Source of the DNA: CAYNST01 sp964399955
GTDB taxonomy: Bacteria; Pseudomonadota; Gammaproteobacteria; Pseudomonadales; Cellvibrionaceae
Length of the DNA stretch: 10,370 nucleotides
Assembly: GCA_964399955.1 (NCBI GenBank)
Contig: CAYNST010000121.1
Coordinates: 1-10,370, forward strand
Reading direction: 5' to 3'
How positions within the stretch are numbered: the first letter of the stretch is position 1; each line of letters begins with the position of its first letter. Both the position numbers and the translations under genes were made by a program. Shown piece after piece: positions 1-6,860 of this stretch. Below the pieces are notes generated by a model. It was given only the letters and a program-made list of their open reading frames with translations. It was not told the DNA's origin and ran no database searches.

Positions 1-205
1 CTGTAAATGAGGCGAAGTGGTTTTTGTTGGACGCCCTGCTCATTTAGAACAGGGCCCCGCCTCTACAACCAAAATGTCCGAGGGTTAGCTTGCCGGACGC
101 CCATATTTACCGATATTCAAACATCGGAGTGGGGTCCAGGAAGCAGCTGTTGAATCCGGAACCAGTCCCAACATGGCGACTCCCCATAGTTCGGCCGACG
201 CAGCA
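1..205. other. Non-coding stretch downstream of the response regulator
   Basis: No supportable gene is seen here. The stretch lies after the stop codon of the minus-strand regulator gene and contains three short perfect stems in a row: GCCCTG/CAGGGC at 33-38 and 50-55, GTCCG/CGGAC at 76-80 and 94-98, and CCGAT/ATCGG at 110-114 and 123-127. None is followed by a T-run on either strand, so none is a convincing intrinsic terminator. The octamer GGACGCCC occurs twice (29-36 and 95-102). A plus-strand reading frame at 3-47 could be the last codons of a gene entering from the left, but this cannot be shown. Confidence 0.4.
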
Positions 206-916
206 TTACAAGCTTAGCAACTCCTTTAGCCGGGCAGCGTTACGTCGAGAGATTTGAATTACTGAACCATCGCCCATAGTGACCTCGTAGCCGTCGCCTA
301 CGGCCTCAACAATCGAGACGATTGCATGAAAATTAACTATGAAATTCCGGCTTGCCCTAAAAAACCAACTCCCCGGAAGCCGTTGCTCCACTTGGGTCAA
401 TGATTTTTTTATAAAGGCACTCTTACCATCAAAAAATAGCCGAATATAGTTTTTGTGGCTCTCGATATATTGAACGTTCCGAAGCCTAATCAGGTGGCAG
501 GTTTCTCCATCCTTCACAAAAATCCTGCTGTCTATCTCCAACAAAGGCTCTGCCGCTTGCTGGATGATTCCGTCATCGAGCAGTCTTGCCACAGCAGTCC
601 CCAAACGCTCTTCACTTATGGGCTTTAACAGGTAATCTACCGTGCGGTGATCGAAGGACCTGATCGCATGTTCGGGATAGGCAGTGGTGAATATGATCTT
701 AGGCTGGTAGCTGAGAGATTCCAGAAGGTCGAATCCAGACTCACCCGGCATATGGACATCCAGAAACAATAAGTCTGGGAGATGCTTTGCAATTAGAAGT
801 CGCGCTTCGTCGGCATCCTTCGCGGCACCAATTATCTCCAGCTCGCTGTATCTGCTCAGCAGCCTAAGCAGGCCGTCACGGGCAAGGCGAGAGTCTTCTA
901 TTACTAAGGCCTTCAA
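206..916 (-). CDS. LytTR-family response regulator
   Basis: This is a cytoplasmic transcription regulator of the LytR/AlgR class, 236 residues. Residues 1-120 form a CheY-like receiver: acidic pocket E7-D8, phospho-acceptor D53 in FLDVHMPG, switch Thr at 77-78, and K98 in the LLKP motif. After a short linker, residues about 130-236 form a LytTR DNA-binding domain with the typical YIESHKNYIRL stretch, followed by FRASRNFIVN and a C-terminal ISRRNAARLKELL. The length is normal for the family. The start codon is TTG (916-914), supported by GGAGG 7 nt upstream; it overlaps the kinase stop codon as TTGA, which implies translational coupling. It is expected to be phosphorylated by the kinase encoded just upstream. 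LytTR proteins bind paired 9-bp direct repeats; I found no convincing pair in the promoter region at 3901-4323, so targets are unknown. Family assignment is firm. Confidence 0.96.
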   Translation of the reverse strand: MKALVIEDSRLARDGLLRLLSRYSELEIIGAAKDADEARLLIAKHLPDLLFLDVHMPGESGFDLLESLSYQPKIIFTTAYPEHAIRSFDHRTVDYLLKPISEERLGTAVARLLDDGIIQQAAEPLLEIDSRIFVKDGETCHLIRLRNVQYIESHKNYIRLFFDGKSAFIKKSLTQVEQRLPGSWFFRASRNFIVNFHAIVSIVEAVGDGYEVTMGDGSVIQISRRNAARLKELLSL

Positions 917-2007
917 AGGTTTTCCTCCCGGGGAACAACGAGTCTAACCCAAAACTCCTGGTTTTCCGTGTAAACGTTGATGCTGGCTTGGCCGCCGTAC
1001 AGCAAGTGCAGTCGCTGTTCTATATTTTTCAGGCCAATGCCAGTGCTTGAGGATTGACGCCTGTGGTGTTCCGGCATCGAGTTTTTAATATTCAGCATCA
1101 GTGAATGTTGAGTTGCCTCAGCCGTTATAGACAGCTTGGCGCGCTCCCTTATATGCTCGATTCCATGCCGAAAGGCGTTCTCCACCAGTAGCTGTACGCT
1201 CATCGGGGGAACCAGGCAGCCCAGTAGTCGCTCTGGCACCTCAATCTGAACGTCTAACCGATCCTCAACCTGCAGGGATACGATTTCGATGTAGCGGCGA
1301 ACGATAATCAGCTCCTCCCCCAAGGTCACTTTATCGCTGTGACCGGCCTGCAGCGAGTATCGCAGGATTTCTGACAGTGAGACGATGGATCTCTCGGCGT
1401 GGTCTTGGTTTTCATGAATCATGAAACGAATGTTGTTCAAGCTGTTGAACAAAAAATGTGGATTCAGCTGATTGGCAAGATTAGACAGCTGGGCCTCCTT
1501 TAGGCTGTTCTGCAGATGCAGTTCGCTGAGCTCCGCTTCTCGGGCGCGCCGACTTGTGGTGACACTGATATAGATGAAGATCCAGGCGCTGGCAAACAGG
1601 TGCGAGGAAAGCGCGCTAAGAACCACCAGTCTTGCTAGTTGGGTAGAGACGGTAGTGTCATGCTTGGTGAGAAAGTCGTCGGTGAAAACGTAGTCCCAAA
1701 AAATGGGCAGTGCCATGGCAAGCGACGCCAAAACAGCACCAAGTGCGATGACCATGGCGAAGCTTAGGGCAAGTGGAATCAGCGTGCCCATGCCGAGTGC
1801 GCGCCAGTTGCGGCGCCGATAGAGCATACGGAATGCCAGTAAACCCAGGGTGAAAGAGGGCATCCAGAGAATATGCACCACCACGTCGAACAGCCACTTC
1901 TCACCCCAAGCCAAGATCGTTAAGCCCTGGATAAGGCTCAGCAGCAACATAAGCGAGCAATGATACATCCAGAACGTGCGGTCGCCTGGAAAAAAGCCGT
2001 TCAACAT
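913..2007 (-). CDS. LytS/AlgZ-type sensor histidine kinase
   Basis: This is an inner-membrane histidine kinase of the His_kinase/HATPase_c type that pairs with LytTR regulators, 364 residues. Residues about 12-148 hold four or five hydrophobic helices (near 13-33, 38-62, 72-105 and 124-148), with at most a short loop of roughly 20-25 residues outside the membrane and no recognisable sensor domain. A cytoplasmic helix follows (about 152-180). The phospho-acceptor is H184 in NPHFLFNSLNN. The ATPase domain has the N-box VENAFRHG (E276, N277, H281) and a G-box STGIGLKNIEQRL (about 321-333). The gene lies 9 nt after the serine hydrolase stop and overlaps the regulator by 4 nt, so the three are almost certainly one operon. 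With so little extracytoplasmic sequence, the input may come from within the membrane or from the co-encoded hydrolase; that is inference. ATG at 2007 has only a weak ribosome-binding site, consistent with coupling to the upstream gene. Confidence 0.95.
   Translation of the reverse strand: MLNGFFPGDRTFWMYHCSLMLLLSLIQGLTILAWGEKWLFDVVVHILWMPSFTLGLLAFRMLYRRRNWRALGMGTLIPLALSFAMVIALGAVLASLAMALPIFWDYVFTDDFLTKHDTTVSTQLARLVVLSALSSHLFASAWIFIYISVTTSRRAREAELSELHLQNSLKEAQLSNLANQLNPHFLFNSLNNIRFMIHENQDHAERSIVSLSEILRYSLQAGHSDKVTLGEELIIVRRYIEIVSLQVEDRLDVQIEVPERLLGCLVPPMSVQLLVENAFRHGIEHIRERAKLSITAEATQHSLMLNIKNSMPEHHRRQSSSTGIGLKNIEQRLHLLYGGQASINVYTENQEFWVRLVVPREENL
924..928 (-). promoter_or_regulatory. Shine-Dalgarno deciding a TTG start
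   Basis: GGAGG on the minus strand lies inside the last codons of the kinase gene, 7 nt before the TTG at 916-914. It is the reason to accept TTG as start of the regulator. The receiver domain begins directly at this codon (MKALVIEDS), which agrees. Confidence 0.75.
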
Positions 2008-2016
2008 TGAGACACC

Positions 2017-3900
2017 CTATATCGTCCAGGTTCTGATTCCAATCATGCCATGGCCGGCCAAATGAAATACCATGACTAAGTGGAGAGCAACTAGGATAGC
2101 GGAGAAACCGAAAACCCACCGGCTTGCGCCTCTCTTTCGTTGATACATCAAAGTTATGCCACTCCACAGGGTCAGCAAACCATAGCCAAGAGTCAGCGCA
2201 AATAGAGAGATTGAGAGCGCAGTCACGTTACCTAACGCCGACATGTCCATGTTAGCCATGGATAGCTCAATCTGCGAAGCTGCTCCCAGCAATAGGGCGC
2301 TGGACAGCGCTGGCCAAGCCAGTAGTTGCGCCGTCGCGGTTCCTAGCCTTCTTTGATATGCGAGGATCGGCAGCCAGATCAAGGCGCACAGTATCGAGGA
2401 CACACTCAGCAATAACAGAAAAACAAGAACAACGACCTCGCCCCAAACCCGCATAGACGAAGACCGAACGTAAAGATCCGCGCCCACTTGTATGGCTCCT
2501 CCCGCGATAGGATCGGTGACATGAGCGACCGTCGGCAGGCCGCTCCATTGATCCACCAGTAGGTTCGGACCTACAGCGTAGTCGCGACTGGGCCCCGCCC
2601 ACCCGCCGGTCACTGGGATACGCTGGAAAAACGTGCCGTTGCTTGTGAATTTCATGGCGCTTAGGATGAGGGGCAAAAAGTCATCTCGGGTACTGCGGGG
2701 ATTGATCGGCACGAATAGGCCATCAACCGCGGCAAACGAAGATGGTAATGGTTGAGGACCGACTTCCAACTTGGGCTGGTGGCGCAACAAATATCCGCGT
2801 ATCAGCTCTGAGATACGGTGGGTAGCTGCGCCGTCACCGGACAGCATCAATACGTAGCCACTGTTCAACTCGCGAGAATAAGCGAAGTCCGTTGTGGCGC
2901 CTGGTAATCCTCCTCCATGGCCCCGGAAAGCGAATCCTTTGTCCTCGAAGCCACTGGTGTAGTTTGCAAGACCATAGCCTGCGGTAAGTCCTTTCTCAGC
3001 CCCCAGCGTAGTCACGGCTGCTTCCATACGATCTATCGACGCAGCGGCAAGTATTTGGGCTCCATGGACATGGCCGCTGCCCAGGAAGAACTTGAGCAAG
3101 TTTGCCATCTCGGCTACTGATGCATTGATGGCTCCTGCCGGGCGGTGCATCAAGTGCCAGTAGGCCTTGGGCCTGCCCTGCGAGTACGCCGTGGCAGCAT
3201 CAACTTTAGCGGTGTCGGGCTGGAAGAAGGTAGCAGTACTCATTCGGAGCGGATGGAAAAAAGACTGCGTTACATAGTCTTCAAAGGGTATGCCGGCGGT
3301 CTTCTCCACAACGTACGCAGCAACCGCGGGGCCTGCATTACTGTAAGCCATGCGCGTGCCGGGCACCCAACGCGAGGAGCGGGACTCTGGATATCGCATC
3401 AACGCGTCCTTGAGTGCGATGGGGAATGGCTCATTGTGTGCGTACTCCACCAGCCGTAAATCGTCCCAGCCACTGGTGTGCTCAAGCAGGTGTACCAAGC
3501 GCACAGGATGCTCGCTTTCCCAGCGGTTGTTGAAGCTAATCTCTGGCGCCAGGCGCTGCAGGGGAGAGATCAAGTCCAGGCGCCCTTCCTCAACCAGTTT
3601 GAGCACCGACAAGGCCACGAACATCTTCGACGTTGAGCCTATGCGAAAGAGGGTGTCGGGTGTGGCGGCGATCTGATGTTCCATGCTGGCGAGTCCCATG
3701 GCATCCAGCCACACCAGATCGCCCTTATCTATCATCGCAACTGCCAAAGCTGTGGTGTCCGTTGATTCCCGGACCTCTTCCACGGCCTGTTGCAGGTTCT
3801 GCAGTGTGTCAACGGTGTCGGCACTGGCTGCACCCAAACAAGCTATTAGCATGATGAACAACCAGCTGAATGTGCGGAGTTTCTGCTTTAGAGTCTTCAT
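2017..3900 (-). CDS. Membrane-anchored beta-lactamase-fold serine hydrolase
   Basis: 627 residues. A signal peptide (residues 1-27, cleavage likely after ASA) precedes an extracytoplasmic serine hydrolase of the class C beta-lactamase/penicillin-binding/esterase family (Pfam Beta-lactamase). Catalytic motifs are present in order: S89-T-S-K92, HTSG at 141-144, Y186-S-N188 and H328-G-G330. Residues about 375-480 form a further extracytoplasmic segment without a family I recognise. The C-terminus carries four membrane helices (about 486-511, 522-545, 557-584, 594-616), an extension absent from ordinary secreted beta-lactamases. All catalytic residues are intact, so it is likely an active hydrolase or a covalent sensor. 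The substrate cannot be told: peptidoglycan stem peptide, beta-lactam, D-amino-acid peptide and ester are all possible. ATG at 3900 has AGGA 5 nt upstream. It is the first gene of the operon with the kinase and regulator, which suggests a role in signalling or control by that system. Family is firm, role unknown. Confidence 0.93.
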   Translation of the reverse strand: MKTLKQKLRTFSWLFIMLIACLGAASADTVDTLQNLQQAVEEVRESTDTTALAVAMIDKGDLVWLDAMGLASMEHQIAATPDTLFRIGSTSKMFVALSVLKLVEEGRLDLISPLQRLAPEISFNNRWESEHPVRLVHLLEHTSGWDDLRLVEYAHNEPFPIALKDALMRYPESRSSRWVPGTRMAYSNAGPAVAAYVVEKTAGIPFEDYVTQSFFHPLRMSTATFFQPDTAKVDAATAYSQGRPKAYWHLMHRPAGAINASVAEMANLLKFFLGSGHVHGAQILAAASIDRMEAAVTTLGAEKGLTAGYGLANYTSGFEDKGFAFRGHGGGLPGATTDFAYSRELNSGYVLMLSGDGAATHRISELIRGYLLRHQPKLEVGPQPLPSSFAAVDGLFVPINPRSTRDDFLPLILSAMKFTSNGTFFQRIPVTGGWAGPSRDYAVGPNLLVDQWSGLPTVAHVTDPIAGGAIQVGADLYVRSSSMRVWGEVVVLVFLLLLSVSSILCALIWLPILAYQRRLGTATAQLLAWPALSSALLLGAASQIELSMANMDMSALGNVTALSISLFALTLGYGLLTLWSGITLMYQRKRGASRWVFGFSAILVALHLVMVFHLAGHGMIGIRTWTI

Positions 3901-4323
3901 ACCCTTCCTGTGGCCAGTTGCGGAGATTCGCCCAATTGGCGTTTTTCAACTGATTATGCCGGTCTCGCTAATCCCGAGGTCCTTTAGGTGCCGAAAGGAA
4001 AAATAGGGGGATGAGTGGAGCGGCTCACTATACCCAGTAGCCGTGTAGCCGACTTTCCGGGAGCGAAAGGTAACGGGAGCAGGCACCGCTAAAGAAGGCA
4101 TAACAGCAAACGTGCGCTACAGGATTAGTGATCAGGCCCGCTGCATCTCAGGCGGCACATTTTTCGGCGATGGGTTCAGGAATGATTGTGCAGCTGTCAA
4201 TTTCGCACTGTGGAGCCTTAGGCTGGCTTAGCTTCCTGTTACGTATCCGATAGATACGCGCCCTAGGACCGCACATCTGCGTATACAGCGGGAAGCGTCA
4301 ATCCCCAAGCACAGGAGCAAGGC
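3901..4323. other. Divergent intergenic region
   Basis: These 423 bp separate the minus-strand hydrolase operon from the plus-strand flavocytochrome gene and must hold promoters for both. I see no sigma70 promoter with good matches in both boxes at correct spacing. A minus-strand TTGAAA (around 3943-3948) lacks a good -10 element. An inverted repeat at 4242-4258 is listed separately. A possible 27-codon plus-strand frame at 4170-4253 lacks a ribosome-binding site. No LytTR-type direct repeat pair was found by eye. The ferric reductase ribosome-binding site AGGAG is at 4313-4317, 6 nt before its ATG. Confidence 0.6.
4242..4258. promoter_or_regulatory. 17-bp inverted repeat, possible operator
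   Basis: CGTATC and GATACG form a perfect 6-bp inverted repeat around a 5-nt centre (CGATA), 66 bp upstream of the flavocytochrome start. Size and place would fit a dimeric repressor operator. It does not resemble the AT-rich Fur box. A repeat of this length can occur by chance, so the call is tentative. Confidence 0.3.
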
Positions 4324-5643
4324 ATGACCGTCAGTTTTGCAAAGGTGCTCTGCTGGATAGCGCTGTACATTGTGCTGGCATTGATACCCATGACTTTGGC
4401 ACTGACCATTGACCGGCCGCCGACACGGTCTTTTCTGGTGGAGTTGGGGTCGCTGTTGGGGCTGCTGGGTATTGGGGTGCTGGGGATGCAGCTGGTTATT
4501 TCCGGGCGCCACCCCTGGTTTGCCGGCGACGTGGGGCAGGACAATCTGTTGCAGTTTCACAGGCAGCTGGGGATTTTTGCCTGGCTGCTGGTGCTGGCTC
4601 ACCCAATCACCATGTTCATTGCCAACCCTGACTTTCTGGAATACCTGAACCCCAGCGCGGACCTGATTCGCGCGGGATCTTTGATTTTTGTGCTTTGCGC
4701 CACCACCGCGCTGGTTGCTTCGTCTTTGTGGCGCGTGGGCATGAAGCTGCAGTATGAATGGTGGCGCGCGCTGCATGGCGTGCTCTCCCTGTTGGTGGTG
4801 ACCGCTGGGCTGGGGCATGCGCTGTTGGTGGACCATTACACAGCGGGCATAGTTACCAAGCTGGCCATTAGTGCCTTCGTCGGTTTTGCCCTGCTGCTGT
4901 TGCTGGACTCCCGCTTGTTTCGCCCTTGGCGTTTGCGACGAAGGCCCTGGGAGGTAGTGGAAGCGCATCAGGAACCCGGTGATGCCACCCGTCTGGTGCT
5001 GGAGGCGCAAGGTCACCGGGGTTTGAGCTTCAAGCCGGGCCAGTACGCGTGGATCACCCTGGGTGATACGCCCTTCTCTCTCCAGCAGCACCCCTTCTCC
5101 ATAGACTCCGACGCCACCCGCCCTCACCGGCTGGAGTTCACCGCCAAACATGCGGGCGATTTCACCAACTCCCTGCGCCATGTCAAACCCGGCACCCGCG
5201 CCTGGGTGGAAGGCCCTTACGGGGTGTTCTCCATAGACCTAAGCGCCGGGCGGCAGGCGGTGTTTATTGCGGGGGGCGTTGGCATTACGCCCATCATGAG
5301 CATGCTGCGCAGCAGCCGCGCCCTGGGCTGTGCTCAGCCTATGATGCTGCTTTATGCCAACAGCGATTACGGCTCCATTCTGTTTCGAGAGGCGCTGGAT
5401 GAACTTAGCCAGGATTTACCGCTGAAGGTCATTCACGTACTGCAGGAGCCGCCTGAGCATTGGGAGGGGGAGTCCGGCTTAATTGATGGCGAGCTGTTGG
5501 CGCGACTTCTGCCCCAGGATAACGGAGAAATAGACTACTTCGTCTGCGGCCCACCGCCCTTGATGAATCAGGTGGAGCCGGCCCTGCAAAAACGCGGCGC
5601 GCGGGTTAAACGTATCTACTCTGAGCGATTCAATCTGGTTTAG
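4324..5643 (+). CDS. Ferric reductase/NOX-like membrane flavocytochrome
   Basis: 439-residue inner-membrane oxidoreductase of the ferric reductase/NADPH oxidase superfamily. The N-terminal part (1-200) has about six membrane helices. Four candidate heme-ligand histidines sit in two pairs each 14 residues apart: H79 and H93, then H151 and H165, the classic bis-heme pattern. The cytoplasmic half is a ferredoxin-NADP reductase module: FAD-binding domain (about 207-305) with HPFS at 256-259 and GPYG at 297-300, then the NAD(P)-binding domain with GGVGITPIMSMLR (317-329) and CGPPPLM (408-414), ending in the ERFNLV tail. Predicted role is transfer of electrons from NAD(P)H through FAD and two b-type hemes across the membrane to an acceptor such as ferric iron, oxygen or a periplasmic carrier; the acceptor is not shown. 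The ATG has AGGAG 6 nt upstream. It is followed by a micropeptide gene 23 nt downstream. All key motifs are intact. Confidence 0.95.
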   Translation: MTVSFAKVLCWIALYIVLALIPMTLALTIDRPPTRSFLVELGSLLGLLGIGVLGMQLVISGRHPWFAGDVGQDNLLQFHRQLGIFAWLLVLAHPITMFIANPDFLEYLNPSADLIRAGSLIFVLCATTALVASSLWRVGMKLQYEWWRALHGVLSLLVVTAGLGHALLVDHYTAGIVTKLAISAFVGFALLLLLDSRLFRPWRLRRRPWEVVEAHQEPGDATRLVLEAQGHRGLSFKPGQYAWITLGDTPFSLQQHPFSIDSDATRPHRLEFTAKHAGDFTNSLRHVKPGTRAWVEGPYGVFSIDLSAGRQAVFIAGGVGITPIMSMLRSSRALGCAQPMMLLYANSDYGSILFREALDELSQDLPLKVIHVLQEPPEHWEGESGLIDGELLARLLPQDNGEIDYFVCGPPPLMNQVEPALQKRGARVKRIYSERFNLV

Positions 5644-5654
5644 GGCTTTGTCTG

Positions 5655-5661
5655 AAGGAGG
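5655..5661 (+). promoter_or_regulatory. Full-consensus Shine-Dalgarno of the micropeptide
   Basis: AAGGAGG lies 5 nt before the ATG at 5667. It is a complete anti-16S complement, stronger than that of the flavocytochrome gene itself, and is the main evidence that the 30-codon frame is translated. Confidence 0.8.
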
Positions 5662-5666
5662 CACCC

Positions 5667-5759
5667 ATGTTACATATTCAAGCTGCCCGTGCGGGCACTG
5701 TGGTTGCTTTATTGCTGGTGGTGATTACTCTGCTGGTCGCGGTGAGTATTGCCGGTTGA
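5667..5759 (+). CDS. 30-residue single-span membrane micropeptide
   Basis: The frame encodes 30 residues. The start is short and mildly polar (MLHIQAARAG), with R8 the only strongly charged side chain; residues about 11-29 are an unbroken hydrophobic helix rich in Val, Leu and Ile (TVVALLLVVITLLVAVSIAG). This would make one transmembrane segment with the N-terminus probably in the cytoplasm by the positive-inside rule. The start is fixed by AAGGAGG 5 nt upstream. It begins 23 nt after the flavocytochrome stop with no terminator between, so co-transcription is likely. Small single-helix subunits stabilise several membrane oxidoreductases (CydX of cytochrome bd is the known example), so an accessory subunit of the flavocytochrome is a reasonable inference. 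It has no family I recognise. Its stop lies only 3 nt from the stop of the convergent gene. Confidence 0.72.
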   Translation: MLHIQAARAGTVVALLLVVITLLVAVSIAG

Positions 5760-5770
5760 GTTTCACCGGC
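5751..5770. terminator. Hairpin spanning two convergent stop codons
   Basis: GCCGGT (5751-5756) and ACCGGC (5765-5770) form a perfect 6-bp stem with an 8-nt loop that contains the micropeptide stop (5757-5759) and most of the stop of the minus-strand gene (5763-5765). Neither side has a T-run, so it is not a classical intrinsic terminator. In a 3-nt convergent gap it may still act as a shared 3' end structure. Tentative. Confidence 0.3.
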
Positions 5771-6860
5771 TCCAACGACCCCAGGCAAAATCCAAAGTAA
5801 CGCCATGCGCCTTGTCCAAATCCAGGGAATCCGTAGTGAGTTCCAGGGAAAACTGCCCCCAGTCCAGGCTCAGCCCCACCCGGTGATGCTCAGGCCAGTA
5901 CAACACACGCAGCCCGCGAAGGCTTGCGCCCAGGCCGTAGAGGCAGTCCTGTTTGCGGCAGCGCATTTCGGTATCCACGCCAAACCCACGCCACACATGT
6001 CGCCAAAGCGCAAGCTCGCCATAGGGTTCCAAGGGTTGGGTGAAGTCTTGGCTGCTCTCAATGCCGGCCAGTATGGGCTCCACCTGCACCCAGCCGGCAC
6101 TGTTAATGCCGCGCCGCGCCGAATGGACATTGGCATCCGTTAGGGGCGCCTGTTGCCAGTGGATACGGCCCATGAGGTCGCGCAGGGTTAGCCGCGCCGC
6201 ATAGGCGCCTGGACTGCGCCATTGCAAGGACATATCCAGCGTTGCGCCACGGCCAGTGGGCTGGTTTACGGGCCGGTAGAAAAGGTAGTCGCGTCCATAG
6301 CGGTAGTCCACTTGCCCCTCATAGGCATATTCACCCCGCTCAGCCACCCCTGCTGTCCCTTCCAGGTGCAGCTCTTGTAACCCTTGCGCGGCAAATACTG
6401 TCAAACCCACGGTGGCCTTGCCGCCCGTTCCAAGCGCCAGGTGGCGCGCCACACGAACCCCACCCAATTCATAATGATAGCCGCGCAGCTCAAGCGCGTA
6501 TTGGCGGCTTGGCGCAAGCTTCAGGTCGTTGCGCACCTGGTAATAGAATTCTGCGGTGTCCTCGCTGAAGCGCAAGGTGACGTCCCGCCGATACACGGCA
6601 GAAATCATCCAGACGCTGTTGTCCACGCCCGCTTCCAGGTAGGACTGACCCCAGATTTGACGGCCGCCGAAAAAGGGGCTCTCCCAGCTGTCCAGCGCTG
6701 CGGCCACCGGTACGGGTTCGCTTAACAGCGCAAGCTGGCTCATGAACACTGGGCGCCATGGCTCTGCGGCAACGCCGGGTGCAGCGGCCAGCAAGGCAAG
6801 CGCTGCAAAAAAAGAAGGCGGCCGTCGCCGCCTTCTTCCGGTTTTAAGGCCTCCCGCCAT
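5763..6860 (-). CDS. Exported protein, probable outer-membrane beta-barrel
   Basis: 365 residues with no family I recognise. A basic N-terminus (five Arg at 9-13) and hydrophobic core (FFAALALLAAAPGVAA) make a Sec signal peptide, cleavage likely after A32. The mature part is dense in alternating polar/hydrophobic stretches with many Tyr and Trp (for example YALELRGYHYELGG near 121-134, VDYRYGRDYLFYRP near 184-197, and FAWGRWSR at the end), typical of beta-barrel strands; the last residue is Arg rather than an aromatic, so a barrel is likely but not certain. C301 and C306 (CRKQDC) could form a small disulfide loop. The ATG overlaps the lipoprotein TGA by 1 nt (TGATG) and has no good ribosome-binding site of its own, pointing to coupled re-initiation. 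An intrinsic terminator lies inside codons 8-18. A later start at M40 would remove the signal peptide, so the ATG at 6860 is preferred. Confidence 0.82.
   Translation of the reverse strand: MAGGLKTGRRRRRPPSFFAALALLAAAPGVAAEPWRPVFMSQLALLSEPVPVAAALDSWESPFFGGRQIWGQSYLEAGVDNSVWMISAVYRRDVTLRFSEDTAEFYYQVRNDLKLAPSRQYALELRGYHYELGGVRVARHLALGTGGKATVGLTVFAAQGLQELHLEGTAGVAERGEYAYEGQVDYRYGRDYLFYRPVNQPTGRGATLDMSLQWRSPGAYAARLTLRDLMGRIHWQQAPLTDANVHSARRGINSAGWVQVEPILAGIESSQDFTQPLEPYGELALWRHVWRGFGVDTEMRCRKQDCLYGLGASLRGLRVLYWPEHHRVGLSLDWGQFSLELTTDSLDLDKAHGVTLDFAWGRWSR
6807..6837 (-). terminator. Intrinsic terminator inside the start of a gene
   Basis: Read on the minus strand, AAGAAGGCGGC (6837-6827) and GCCGCCTTCTT (6822-6812) pair perfectly over 11 bp with a 4-nt loop. 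The run of seven T (6813-6807) includes the last two bases of the stem. This meets every criterion of a strong rho-independent terminator. On the plus strand no T-run follows directly, so it is directional. It begins 23 nt after the first base of the exported-protein ATG and spans codons 8-18 of that gene, just after the lipoprotein stop. It should reduce read-through into the second gene unless a ribosome is translating the region. Confidence 0.85.

Noticed and set aside
3..47. Possible C-terminal end of a plus-strand gene entering from the left
   Set aside because: Only 14 codons before a stop; such a frame is expected by chance.
1..127. Integron attC-like site suggested by several short stems
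   Set aside because: No pair of core sites matching RYYYAAC and GTRRRRY-type consensus could be placed at the stem ends, and no integrase or cassette array is present.
4170..4253. 27-residue plus-strand peptide before the flavocytochrome, a possible leader peptide
   Set aside because: No ribosome-binding site at usable spacing, and no attenuator hairpin with T-run follows.
4228..5181. Long minus-strand open frame (317 codons) opposite the flavocytochrome
   Set aside because: It is rich in Gln, His, Arg and Pro without domain or signal features, and the plus-strand gene has all catalytic motifs. The frame is a shadow of GC-rich codons.
5684..5695. 12-mer TGCCCGTGCGGG repeated at 9429-9440
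   Set aside because: Too short and self-complementary GC sequence; the flanks differ and one copy lies in coding sequence, so chance is the likely cause.
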